DNA of 64,000 nucleotides, from assembly GCA_035649495.1 (NCBI GenBank), contig DASRJL010000064.1, positions 18,803 to 82,802 of the forward strand, read 5' to 3'. Below the pieces are notes generated by a model that saw nothing but the letters and a program-made list of their open reading frames with translations, was not told where the DNA came from and searched no databases. Shown piece after piece: positions 51,786 through 60,150 of this stretch. The DNA comes from SG8-41 sp035649495 (lineage in GTDB: Bacteria; Pseudomonadota; Gammaproteobacteria; Burkholderiales; SG8-41). Positions within the stretch are counted from its first letter, which is position 1. Each line of letters begins with the position of its first letter. The position numbers and the translations under genes were made by a program.

Positions 51786-51815
51786 AAAAAAAAGCGCAAC
51801 CTAGCGGTTGCGCTT
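51786..51815 (-). terminator. strong intrinsic terminator
   Basis: Minus strand: AAGCGCAACC-GCTA-GGTTGCGCTT, a perfect 10-base stem with a 4-base loop, running into eight T. It would end the sRNA candidate or read-through from the stress-protein gene, before sucC. Confidence 0.85.
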
Positions 51816-51877
51816 TAAAAATCCACCAAAGGAGGAGGTTTTGGAGGAATGCGCCGTCGCCTCTAGTGCGCCGACGC
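51786..51877 (-). ncRNA. candidate small RNA with CCUCCUCC hairpin loop and intrinsic terminator
   Basis: On the minus strand TTGCAT (51907-51912) and AATAAT (51884-51889), 17 bases apart, would start a transcript near 51877. It holds a small CGTCG/CGACG hairpin, then a 9-base stem TCCTCCAAA / TTTGGTGGA (one mismatch, 51822-51830 and 51840-51848) whose loop ACCTCCTCC is complementary to ribosome-binding sites, then a GC-rich terminator with eight T. This is the build of CCUCC-loop regulatory RNAs of other proteobacteria. A second, upstream TATAAT (51977-51982) could give a longer form. Expression is not shown. Confidence 0.55.
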
Positions 51878-52008
51878 GAGGCCATTATTGCAACCGCAGA
51901 GAGCGAATGCAAGCGTTTTCTGCTGCCATGCAATATATTGTGGACTCTCCGCGTATCACTTCAATTAAATCAATAAATTATACTCAAATTCGTGGCGGCA
52001 CAATTCAT

Positions 52009-52449
52009 CTAACGAACGACCAGTACAGGGATCTTGCCGTGCGTGAGGACCTTGCGCGTTTCGCTGCCCAGCAGGACCGCGGCGAGGCCCTTGCGGCCGT
52101 GTGAGGTCATGACGATGAGATCGCACTTGCGCGCGTTGGCAGTCTTCAGTATCGCATCGTGCGGGTGATCGCTCGTTTCACACACCGTGTCGCACGGGAT
52201 TCCCGCGTCCTGCGCGGTCTTGCGGATGAACTCCAGGTAGGTCTCGGCCCGCGACTTGGCCTCCTCCTCGATACGTTCTTCGGTAACGGGGTCGAACGCG
52301 CCTTCGTAGGCGATCAGCAAGTGGTAGTCGGGTATGACGTGTATCCCCGTCAAGCGCGCCTGGTGCAACTTCGCCAACTCCACCGCCGAGCGCACTGCGC
52401 GTTGGGAAAGTTCGGAACCATCGGTCGGTATCAGAATGCTTTTGAACAT
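52009..52449 (-). CDS. universal stress protein (UspA family)
   Basis: A 146-residue single Usp domain starting MFKSILIPTDGSELSQRAVR. The ATP-binding motif at the end is VMTSHGRKGLAAVLLGSETRKVL, with the G-x2-G-x9-G-S type spacing, so nucleotide binding is likely. GGAGGAGG precedes the ATG. It stands alone, divergent from the CapA-like gene. It differs clearly from the Usp protein at 39166. Confidence 0.88.
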   Translation of the reverse strand: MFKSILIPTDGSELSQRAVRSAVELAKLHQARLTGIHVIPDYHLLIAYEGAFDPVTEERIEEEAKSRAETYLEFIRKTAQDAGIPCDTVCETSDHPHDAILKTANARKCDLIVMTSHGRKGLAAVLLGSETRKVLTHGKIPVLVVR

Positions 52450-52654
52450 CGGGTCCTCCTCCGGCCGCGTCGCGCGGACCGCCAATTTCCATTATCTGGA
52501 CCTCGGTGCAAGCTTGTCGCGGGAGCACCGCGCTGTCAAGGGGCGCGGGTGTTCGCCAGTCGCTGCTTGCCTGCGACGGCAGCGACTCGTGCCACGTCGC
52601 TATAATCTTCCACCCCGCGCCGCGCGTAAACCCCCTTCATTCAGGAATGGCCAC

Positions 52655-53695
52655 ATGACCCAGACCCTTATGTTCACGGGCGACATCAATCTGATGAACG
52701 TCACCGACCCGACGGTCCCTTTTGCGCGGGTAGGCGAGACGTTGCGCCGCGCCGATGTGCTCTTCGGCAACCTCGAATGCTGCCTGTTCGATCGCGGCGA
52801 GCGCTCGCTGTCCGACGAGGGCTTCTGGGCGCCGCCCGCGGCGGGAAAAGCGCTCAAGCTGGCGGGATATCACGCGCTCGGAAACGCGAACAACGTCAAC
52901 TACGGCGCCGCGGCAATCGGTTCCTCGCTGGCGGAACTGGATCGCCTGGGCATTCCGCATACAGGCGCGGGGCGCAACGCGGCCGAAGCTCGGGCGCCCG
53001 CAATAGTCGAAGCCGCCGGAAAGCGAGTTGGCTTTCTCCAGCGCACTTCCGTCTACTGGCCGACCGACCATGAAGCGGGAGAACGTTCGCCCGGCGTGGC
53101 CGCCTTGCGCGGGCATACTGCCTATCAGTTGCCGCTGCACAAGATCCGGCCGGAAATCCCGCCGGCCAACCGGCCCGGCGTGCCCCCGGTCATCGTGACC
53201 TGGGCGGACCGCGACTACCTGGCGCGGCACCGCGCGGACCTGGAGGAATTGCGCAAGCGCGTCGATATCGTCGTCGCCTCGCAGCACTGGGGGCTGGGCG
53301 AGGAGGTGCTCGAGTACATGACCGAGATCGCGCACTCGGCCATCGATGCCGGCGCCGACGTGGTCATCGGGCACGGTCCGCACTATTCGCTGCCGGTGGA
53401 AATCTACAAGGGCAAGCCGATCTTCTACGGGCTGGGCAGCTTTTCCTTCCACACCGGCCACGGCGGACGCAAGCACGGGAACTGGGTCGGCATGCTGGCC
53501 CGCGTCGCGCTCGAAGGGCGTGAGGTGAAGCGCGCTTCCTTCCAGTTCGTGCGCCACAACGACGCCAACGAGACGGTGCTCACCGCGATGAAAGACGAGC
53601 AGGAGACGCTCGAAAAGCTGCGCAAGCGCAGCACCGCGTTCGCAACCAGGATCGAGGTCGAAGGAGACGAGGGCGTGTTACGCCCTCAAGGATGA
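52655..53695 (+). CDS. CapA/PgsA-like metallophosphoesterase
   Basis: A 346-residue protein of the bacterial capsule-synthesis (PGA_cap) family. The N-terminal metal motif is FTGDINLMN, followed by LFGNLECCL and LGNANNVNYG; the C-terminal metal site is DVVIGHGPHYSLPVEIYKGKPIFYGLG. In Bacillus CapA acts in polyglutamate synthesis, but many homologues, like this one with no signal peptide or membrane anchor, stand alone with unknown substrates. AGGAA precedes the ATG. A hairpin lies after the stop. Confidence 0.8.
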   Translation: MTQTLMFTGDINLMNVTDPTVPFARVGETLRRADVLFGNLECCLFDRGERSLSDEGFWAPPAAGKALKLAGYHALGNANNVNYGAAAIGSSLAELDRLGIPHTGAGRNAAEARAPAIVEAAGKRVGFLQRTSVYWPTDHEAGERSPGVAALRGHTAYQLPLHKIRPEIPPANRPGVPPVIVTWADRDYLARHRADLEELRKRVDIVVASQHWGLGEEVLEYMTEIAHSAIDAGADVVIGHGPHYSLPVEIYKGKPIFYGLGSFSFHTGHGGRKHGNWVGMLARVALEGREVKRASFQFVRHNDANETVLTAMKDEQETLEKLRKRSTAFATRIEVEGDEGVLRPQG

Positions 53696-53708
53696 ACGTG
53701 GAACGTGG

Positions 53709-53794
53709 AAGGATGACCTCTTGAACGACAAGCAGGAAGCCGGGTCATCCTTCATCCCTCATTCTTCATCCTTCGCAGTGACGCCAGTCACTGC
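53709..53794. repeat. two inverted repeats between convergent genes
   Basis: AAGGATGAC (53709-53717) pairs with GTCATCCTT (53744-53752). Next, GCAGTGAC-GCCA-GTCACTGC (53775-53794) is a perfect 8-base hairpin that includes the stop codon of the Bug gene. They lie between converging genes and may act as a bidirectional terminator, though neither has a T-run. Confidence 0.5.
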
Positions 53795-54843
53795 TTGACG
53801 AGCCCCAGCTCAGTCAGCACGCCCTTCACTTCCTCGTTCTCCGCCTTCCAGTAGCGCGCAGTCTCGGCGCTGCCGCGGTAGACATCTTCCATGTCGAACT
53901 GCACGAGCTGTCTTTTCCACTCGTCGGTCCTGACCATCCTGCCGAGCGCGTCATCCCAGAACTGGATTTGCGCGCGGCTCATGCCCTTCGGGCCCGCCAG
54001 TCCGCGCCACAATTCGAAGGTGACGTTCACGCCCAGCTCTTTCCACGTCGGGATGCCGGCGAAATCGCCGGTGAGACGCTGCGGCGCCACGGTCGCCAGC
54101 ATGCGCACCTTGCCGGACTTGATGTGCTGCAGCAGCGTCGAGGGCGCGCTCGACATCGCGTCGACGTGACCGCCGAGGAGCGCCGTCATCGCCTCGCCAC
54201 CGGAGCTGAACACGACGGTCTTCAGCTTGCGTATGTCCACGCCGGCTGCTTTCATCGCAAGGGCAAACGAGATATGGGTCGCGTTGCCGAAGGCGGTGCC
54301 GATCGAAACGCTCAGCGCTGCCGGGTCCTTTTTCAGCCGCTCGGCCAGGTCCCTGCCGCTCTTCAGCGGCGAATCGGCGAGTACCGCCACGCCGACGTAC
54401 TCGGCGCCGATGACCGCGATCGGCGTGAAGTCGGTGTAGGCGAGCGCCGTCCTGCCGGTCAAGTGGTTGGTGAACAGCGTCACCGCGTTCACCATCAGGT
54501 AGTGTCCGTCGGCCGGATGCTGGTTGAGGTAGGTCAGCCCCACCACGCCGCCGCCGCCCGGCTTGTTCACGACGTTGATCGGCGTCGGAACGAGCTTCTG
54601 CTCCTGCAGAATCTTCTGGATCAGCCGTCCCGTCCGGTCCTGGGGACCGCCGGGTGTGGTGCCGACGACGATCTCCACCGGTTTTTCGGGCTTCCACGCC
54701 TGCGCGCCGGCAGTAAGCGCGAGCGCGCAGCCAAGGAGGAAGGTGAAAGGAGAAAGAAGGAAGGAACAGCGGCTCCTGCTGCGTGCGGGTGCTTGCCCTT
54801 TCGTCTTCCGCCTTCCGCCTTTCGCCTTATTCGTCATCCTCAT
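53788..54843 (-). CDS. Bug/TctC-type periplasmic substrate-binding protein (orphan)
   Basis: A 351-residue Bug protein with a long basic N-terminus and a signal peptide (FLLSPFTFLLGCALALTAGA). The mature part reads WKPEKPVEIVVGTTPGGPQDRTGRLIQ, NVVNKPGGGGVVGLTYLNQHP, SIGTAFGNATHIS and LGGHVDAMSSAPSTLL, all usual. No tctA or tctB is adjacent; it probably works with other membrane subunits, or as an extracytoplasmic sensor, as orphan Bug proteins do in Bordetella. The true start may be inside the basic leader. It lies just downstream of the hydrolase gene. Confidence 0.85.
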   Translation of the reverse strand: MRMTNKAKGGRRKTKGQAPARSRSRCSFLLSPFTFLLGCALALTAGAQAWKPEKPVEIVVGTTPGGPQDRTGRLIQKILQEQKLVPTPINVVNKPGGGGVVGLTYLNQHPADGHYLMVNAVTLFTNHLTGRTALAYTDFTPIAVIGAEYVGVAVLADSPLKSGRDLAERLKKDPAALSVSIGTAFGNATHISFALAMKAAGVDIRKLKTVVFSSGGEAMTALLGGHVDAMSSAPSTLLQHIKSGKVRMLATVAPQRLTGDFAGIPTWKELGVNVTFELWRGLAGPKGMSRAQIQFWDDALGRMVRTDEWKRQLVQFDMEDVYRGSAETARYWKAENEEVKGVLTELGLVKQ

Positions 54844-54858
54844 CCTTCATCCTTGCAG

Positions 54859-55734
54859 TTATGAGAGCTTCATCTGCCTCAGCGCCGCGCGGCCCACGTG
54901 CCCATTCGGGTCGGCGAGCGTTTCCGCGATCTCGAAGTGGTTCAAGTCTTCCGCCAGCATCAGCTCGACCGTTTTGCCGGCACTCGCGAGCGCCGCGGCG
55001 AAATCGCGCGACTGGCGCTGAAACTCCGGTGTTTCACGCGAGCCGTACAGCAGCACGATCGGGGCGACGACGCGGTCGAGATGCCGCTGCGGCGAGAGTT
55101 CCTCCTCGATTTCGTCCGTGAACTTCACGTACGCACCCCGCTTGGAAAGCCGCGGGCCGCGCAGATCGTACATCCCGCTCTGCAGCGTATAGCCTTTTAC
55201 GGCGTGGAGCGGCATGCCGAAATCTTCCCGCCAGTCGGTGATCGCGACGCACCCGCCCAGGTGCGAACCGGACGACTTTCCCACCACGTACAGACGGCCC
55301 GCGTCGCCACCGAAGCTCGCGGCGTTGCGATACACCCACTGGACCGCGCGCCGCACCTGGTCGACCATCGTGAAGAGGCTACGCTCCGCATCCTGCACCC
55401 GGTCGAAATCCGGCACGACGAAATGCGCGCCGGCCTCCACGAACGTCCCGGCCGCATAGCCGTGGTCCGCGGCCGTCCCGCTCTGCCACGCGCCGCCGTG
55501 TATGAACACCGCTACCGGCGCATCCCGGCCACGCGTGCGGTAGATATCGAGCTTCTCGATCTCCGCGCTGCCGTAGGCGGCGCGCAGCGGCGAATAGCGC
55601 TCGCGCGCGAGGCGGCTCGCTTCCGTGAGCCGCGCGTTGACCTCGTTGCGGTTGGGCGCGTAAACCGCCTGATCGTAGGCGTCGTCGAGCTCGCGCTGAT
55701 CGTAGTCGAGAAAAACGCGCGGTCCCTTCATCAT
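54859..55734 (-). CDS. alpha/beta hydrolase (kynurenine-formamidase/esterase type)
   Basis: A 291-residue alpha/beta-hydrolase. The oxyanion motif is VAVFIHGGAWQSGT and the nucleophile elbow YVVGKSSGSHLGG (G-x-S-x-G). A late Asp is likely in LLYGSRETPEFQRQS and the catalytic His in LAEDLNHFEIAETL. This is the pattern of carboxylesterase/arylformamidase-like enzymes. I use the ATG at 55734 (a second ATG follows directly); the longer open frame upstream is antisense to the next gene. Gene order with the Bug protein suggests uptake and hydrolysis of one compound, not identified. Confidence 0.8.
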   Translation of the reverse strand: MMKGPRVFLDYDQRELDDAYDQAVYAPNRNEVNARLTEASRLARERYSPLRAAYGSAEIEKLDIYRTRGRDAPVAVFIHGGAWQSGTAADHGYAAGTFVEAGAHFVVPDFDRVQDAERSLFTMVDQVRRAVQWVYRNAASFGGDAGRLYVVGKSSGSHLGGCVAITDWREDFGMPLHAVKGYTLQSGMYDLRGPRLSKRGAYVKFTDEIEEELSPQRHLDRVVAPIVLLYGSRETPEFQRQSRDFAAALASAGKTVELMLAEDLNHFEIAETLADPNGHVGRAALRQMKLS

Positions 55735-55819
55735 CCGGATGGTATACCGATTCCGGCGTGATACCTGGAAGTGCCACGTGATACGCTTTCGGGTCATCCT
55801 CCCACGTTCATCCTTCTCG

Positions 55820-57559
55820 ATGGAGCCCGCTTCGGACGGCAACGAGCGCCTGGCCGGCGATACCGCCGACGCGGTGCTCCCGCCCAGCGTCGCGAAGCGG
55901 CGCGAGCAGGTCTTCCCCAGGCTGAAGCCGGACGAGATCGACCGGCTGCGGCGGTTCGGGAAGTTGAAGAGCTGGAAGCCGGGCGAATTCCTGTTCGAAG
56001 GCGCGGCGCCCTCACCTGGCATGCTCGTGCTCCTGCGCGGCCGCGTGCTGATGACCCGCAAGAATGGACTGGGCGAGCACGAGCGCATCGTCGAGCACGG
56101 GCCTGGACAGTTCATGGCGGAGGTCGGCTCGCTCTCCGGGCGCCCGTCTCTGCTGTACGCCCGCGCGGTCGGTTCCGTCGAGGCGTTGCTGATCGATCCG
56201 CCGTCGCTGCGCGCGGCGCTGATAGTCGAAGCCGAGCTGGGCGAGCGCATCATGCGCACGCTCATCCTGCGGCGCGTCGCGCTGTTCGAGACCGGCACCG
56301 GCGGCCCGGTGATCATCGGCACGCCCGGCAGTGCGCGCGTGATGCGGCTGCAGGGTTTCCTCTCGAGAAACACGCATCCGCATACCGTGCTCGACGTGGC
56401 CCGCGATCCCTGCGGCGCAGAGATCGCGAAGGTCCATGCACCGGCGCCGGACGAGTTGCCGCTGGTCGTTTGTCCGGACGGAACGGTGCTGAAGCGTCCG
56501 ACCGAGCAGGCGCTCGCGCGCGTCATCGGCCTCCTGCCGGATCTCGATCCGGATCGCGTCTACGACGTCGCCATCATCGGCGCGGGTCCATCAGGGCTCG
56601 CGGCGGCGGTGTACGCAGCCTCGGAGGGGCTGTCCGTGATCGTCCTGGAAACGCACGTCATCGGCGGCCAGATCGGGGCGAGCGCGCGCATCGAGAACTA
56701 TCTCGGCTTCCCCACCGGCATCTCCGGCGCGGCGCTCGCCGGGCGCGCCATCGTCCAGGCCCAGAAGTTCGGCGCCGATATCGCCGTGCCGGCGCCCGTG
56801 ACCAGGCTCGATTGCAACGGCGACCCGCTCGCCATTCACATCGAGGGCGGGATGCGCATCGCCGCGCGCTCCGCGGTCATCGCCACCGGCGCGACATACC
56901 GCCGACCCGGGATTCCCCGGCTCGCCAACTACGAGGGCCGGGGTGTTCATTACTGGGCTTCGCCGATCGAGGCGACGCTCTGCCGTGGAGAAGAGGTGGT
57001 GCTCGTCGGCGGCGGCAACTCGGCCGGGCAGGCCGCGGTTTTTCTCGCCGCGCACGCCGGGCATCTGCACATGCTGATCCGCGGCTCCGGTCTCGAGAGA
57101 ACGATGTCGAGCTACCTGATCGAGCGTATCGCCGCGCTCCCCAACGTCACGCTGCACGTCGAGTCGGAAATCGTCGCTCTGGAGGGCGACAGAAAGTATC
57201 TGACCGGCGTTCGGTGGCGCGATCGCCGGCGCGGAACCGAAGAGACGAAGCCGGTCCGGCACGTGTTCCTCTTCGTCGGCGCCGACCCGCATACCGGGTG
57301 GCTCGAGGCGTGCGGGGTGAAAATGGACCCGAAGGGCTTCGTCGTGACCGGAAACGCCATGACGCCGGACGAGTATGGCCGGGGCGTTCGCGCAACGCGC
57401 GATCGGCCGCCGCTTCCGTTCGAGACGACGGTGCCGGGAATCTTCGCGATCGGCGACGCGCGCGCGGGCTCCAACAAGCAGGTCTCCTCCGCGGTCGGCG
57501 AAGGCGCCGCGGTCGTCCCGCAGCTGCATGCCTGGCTGGGACAGGGAAGACAGGCCTAG
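55820..57559 (+). CDS. cNMP-binding domain / thioredoxin-reductase-like flavoprotein fusion
   Basis: A 579-residue protein. Residues about 30-150 form a cyclic-nucleotide-binding-like barrel (LKSWKPGEFLFEGAAPSPGM ... EVGSLSGRPS). A linker follows, then from about 255 a two-dinucleotide-domain oxidoreductase: FAD motif VAIIGAGPSGLAAAVYAASE, GGQIGASARIENYLGFP, NADPH motif VVLVGGGNSAGQAAVF and C-terminal FAIGDARAGSNKQVSSAVGEG. At the place of the thioredoxin reductase Cys-x-x-Cys the sequence is HYWASPIEATLC, so the redox disulphide is absent. It is therefore not a normal thioredoxin reductase; its electron acceptor is unknown. The start is ATG 55820, after which family similarity begins. Confidence 0.82.
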   Translation: MEPASDGNERLAGDTADAVLPPSVAKRREQVFPRLKPDEIDRLRRFGKLKSWKPGEFLFEGAAPSPGMLVLLRGRVLMTRKNGLGEHERIVEHGPGQFMAEVGSLSGRPSLLYARAVGSVEALLIDPPSLRAALIVEAELGERIMRTLILRRVALFETGTGGPVIIGTPGSARVMRLQGFLSRNTHPHTVLDVARDPCGAEIAKVHAPAPDELPLVVCPDGTVLKRPTEQALARVIGLLPDLDPDRVYDVAIIGAGPSGLAAAVYAASEGLSVIVLETHVIGGQIGASARIENYLGFPTGISGAALAGRAIVQAQKFGADIAVPAPVTRLDCNGDPLAIHIEGGMRIAARSAVIATGATYRRPGIPRLANYEGRGVHYWASPIEATLCRGEEVVLVGGGNSAGQAAVFLAAHAGHLHMLIRGSGLERTMSSYLIERIAALPNVTLHVESEIVALEGDRKYLTGVRWRDRRRGTEETKPVRHVFLFVGADPHTGWLEACGVKMDPKGFVVTGNAMTPDEYGRGVRATRDRPPLPFETTVPGIFAIGDARAGSNKQVSSAVGEGAAVVPQLHAWLGQGRQA

Positions 57560-57573
57560 CCGGGCATCACCGG

Positions 57574-59616
57574 CTACCTGAAAATCCGGCGCAACCCGTT
57601 CAGGATTCCCTGGAAAAACTCCTCCGGCCCCTGCGATTGCGGCTGCCGCTGGGCAGGCTTCGTGCGTGGAATGTCGAACTCGGCGGCCGGATCGATCCAG
57701 CGGTTGCGCAAGGCCTGCTGGAATACTTCTCCCACCATCGGCAAAGCGCTCCGGGCACCCTGACCCCAGGGCCCCATCGTCACCTTGTTGTCGTTGAAGC
57801 CGACCCGGGCGCCGGCGACCAACTGCGGGTGCATCAGGATGAACCAGCCGTCGGAGTTGTCCTGCGTGGTACCGGTCTTGCCCGCCACATCGGCCCGCGT
57901 GACGTAGCGCTGCCGGATGGCTGCGCCGGTGCCCTCGTCGACGACCCCGCGCATCACGTTGACCAGCTCCAACGCCTCACGGCGCGGCATCGCCGGCACT
58001 GCTTCCCGCGCGGGCAGAAATTCCTCGAGCAACCGGCCGTCGCGGTCCTCGACCCGGCTGACGATCATCGGCTCGATATAGTATCCGCCGTTGGCGATCG
58101 TCGCGTATGCCGCGATCATTTCGCGCAGCGTGACGGCGCTGGTCCCCAGGGCGAGCGACAACACCGGGTCGAGCTTGCTCTGGCGCACGCCCATGGCCTG
58201 TGCGAGCTGCGCCACGCGCGCGGGTCCCACCTGCTGCATCACTTGCGCGGTAATCGTGTTCTTCGAGAACACCAGGCCGTCGCGCAAGGTCATGGCCTGC
58301 CCGGAGGGCGGTGTGCCATCGCTGGGCGTCCAGACGTCGTTAGCCGAGACCCTGATGGCAACAGGCTGGTCGATCAGGGTCATGCTGGGGCTCATTCCCT
58401 GCATGAGCGCTGCGCCATACACGAAAGGCTTGAACGTGGATCCCGGCTGGCGGCGCGCCTGGCTCACATGGTCGAACTGCTCCTGCGCAAAATCGCGGCT
58501 CCCCACCCATGCGCGCACAAATCCATTGCGCGGATCCAGCGCCATGAAGCCGGCTTGCAGCACGGGAGCCTCCTCGTCCCGCTTGCGCCGGCCGTCGGCA
58601 AGCGTCTGCAATTGCGTCATCTGGCGGGCGACTGCCTGATTCGCCACCTTTTGCAGCCGGGAGTCGATCGTGACGCGCACGACGAGCCCGTCGGCATGGA
58701 TGTCGTAGCCGCGCTGGTCCGCCCATCCGATCAGCCATTTGCGCAGTTGCTGCGCGACATGGGGCGCGAGTCCGGGGGGCTCGACCTGCCGCTCGAAATT
58801 CAGCTGCAGTGGACGCTTGACCAGCGTCTCCAGCTGCGCGGGCTCGAGCTTGCCGTGCCTTGCCATCTGGGCGAGTACGAGATTGCGGCGTTCCAGTGCG
58901 CGCTCGGGCTGCAGCACGGGGTTGTATGCGCTGGGGCCCTTCAACATGCCGATGAGCGTAGCGGCCTCCAGCGCATCAAGACGTTCGGCAGACTTGTCGA
59001 AATAAGTGCGAGCGGCCATTTCGATGCCAAAGGCATTGAACAGAAACGGCACGGTATTGAGGTAGGTTTCGAGGATCTCGTCCTTCGAGTAGACCGTCTC
59101 GATCTTGAGGGCCGTAATCGCTTCCTTCAACTTGCGATTGACCGTGGCGGCGCGGCCGATAGCGTCCGGATACAGGTTGCGCGCGAGTTGCTGGGTGATG
59201 GTGGAGCCGCCCTGCAGATTGCCCGACAAGGTGCTGATCAAAGCTCCCGCCGTGCGGTGCAGGTCGATGCCATGGTGATCGTAGAACCGATGGTCTTCCA
59301 TTGCGATCAACGCCTGCACCACGCTCGGTGCGATTTTTTCCAGTGGCACCCACTGGCGGTTGACGCGCTTGTATTCGGCGAGGACGACGCCGTCGGAGGA
59401 AACGACAACCGAGGGCGTGGCGGACTTGGCCTTGCGCAGGTCGCCGATGCCGGGCGTGAACGGAATCAGTGCGAGCACGTACAGCAATGCCAGCGCCGGC
59501 AGCAGCAGCGCCGCCCGCACCGGATGCCGCCTGGCGAGCGCTGCGAGGCGGCGTAACTGCTCATGGACAAACGTAGCGGCGCGCCGGACGGTCTGGTTGA
59601 TGTGCGGAATTTGCAT
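57574..59616 (-). CDS. class A penicillin-binding protein (PBP1-type)
   Basis: A 680-residue bifunctional peptidoglycan synthase. After a basic cytoplasmic tail and one membrane helix (ALLLPALALLYVLALIPF) comes the GT51 domain with EDHRFYDHHGID and QGGSTITQQLARNLY, and then the transpeptidase domain with the SxxK in QPGSTFKPFVY, SxN in FSKNTITAQ and KTGTT. All catalytic residues are present. It is somewhat short, lacking the large outer-membrane-linked insert of PBP1A. ATG 59616 is preferred; a GTG two codons upstream is possible. It converges on the flavoprotein gene with only 14 bases between. Confidence 0.9.
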   Translation of the reverse strand: MQIPHINQTVRRAATFVHEQLRRLAALARRHPVRAALLLPALALLYVLALIPFTPGIGDLRKAKSATPSVVVSSDGVVLAEYKRVNRQWVPLEKIAPSVVQALIAMEDHRFYDHHGIDLHRTAGALISTLSGNLQGGSTITQQLARNLYPDAIGRAATVNRKLKEAITALKIETVYSKDEILETYLNTVPFLFNAFGIEMAARTYFDKSAERLDALEAATLIGMLKGPSAYNPVLQPERALERRNLVLAQMARHGKLEPAQLETLVKRPLQLNFERQVEPPGLAPHVAQQLRKWLIGWADQRGYDIHADGLVVRVTIDSRLQKVANQAVARQMTQLQTLADGRRKRDEEAPVLQAGFMALDPRNGFVRAWVGSRDFAQEQFDHVSQARRQPGSTFKPFVYGAALMQGMSPSMTLIDQPVAIRVSANDVWTPSDGTPPSGQAMTLRDGLVFSKNTITAQVMQQVGPARVAQLAQAMGVRQSKLDPVLSLALGTSAVTLREMIAAYATIANGGYYIEPMIVSRVEDRDGRLLEEFLPAREAVPAMPRREALELVNVMRGVVDEGTGAAIRQRYVTRADVAGKTGTTQDNSDGWFILMHPQLVAGARVGFNDNKVTMGPWGQGARSALPMVGEVFQQALRNRWIDPAAEFDIPRTKPAQRQPQSQGPEEFFQGILNGLRRIFR

Positions 59617-59732
59617 ACGCACGGGATTTCTATTTCCCGCCGGTTCCTGTTACGATTTTATGAGACCTGCTGCAGCGGGTTCCGTTCCACCTGCTGACGG
59701 ATGCGCATACGATAAACGGCGGAGGACAGCAT

Positions 59733-60143
59733 ATGGCCCAGTACAAGTTGCGTCACATCGCGATCTCGGTCCGGGACGTCGCGGAAGCACAGAAATTCTT
59801 CGAGGAAGCCTTCGGCATGACCAAGGCGGGCGATGCCCAGCGCGGGGTGTACATGACCGATGGCACGATTAACGTCGCTCTGCTCGCCCGCGGCGGCAAG
59901 GCGCCTGAAGTCAACGCTCCCGAGCCCTTCTACGGCGTCCTGCACTTCGGGATGTGGGTCGACGATCTCGCGCAGGCCGAGGAGCAGGTGAAGCGGGCGG
60001 GCGCGATCCATTTCCAGGGCCGGCCGCCCGACGCGCCGAACAGCTATTACGAGGTGAAGTATCGCGCCCCGACCGGCCTGGTCTTCGACATTACTGCGAG
60101 CGGCTGGCGCGGCGCGGTGAAGAACGTCAAGCCGGCCGAATAG
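59733..60143 (+). CDS. VOC/glyoxalase-fold protein
   Basis: A 136-residue vicinal-oxygen-chelate protein with two beta-alpha-beta3 units: KLRHIAISVRDVAEAQKFFEEAFGM and GVLHFGMWVDDLAQAEEQV. Likely metal ligands are the His residues in those strands and a Glu in YYEVKYRAPTGLVFDI. It could be a dioxygenase, lyase or epimerase of small acids. It lies 7 bases before an acyl-CoA dehydrogenase gene and is almost certainly cotranscribed with it. Confidence 0.82.
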   Translation: MAQYKLRHIAISVRDVAEAQKFFEEAFGMTKAGDAQRGVYMTDGTINVALLARGGKAPEVNAPEPFYGVLHFGMWVDDLAQAEEQVKRAGAIHFQGRPPDAPNSYYEVKYRAPTGLVFDITASGWRGAVKNVKPAE

Positions 60144-60150
60144 ATGGTCA

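Noticed and set aside
51808..52104. A 98-codon plus-strand frame with GGAGGAGG near its start
   Set aside because: It overlaps the end of the stress-protein gene and the sRNA candidate; the GGAGG string is better explained as the complement of the CCUCCUCC loop.
55771..59556. A 1261-codon plus-strand frame
   Set aside because: It covers the flavoprotein gene in a wrong frame and the PBP gene in antisense; composition is Arg-rich and without motifs.
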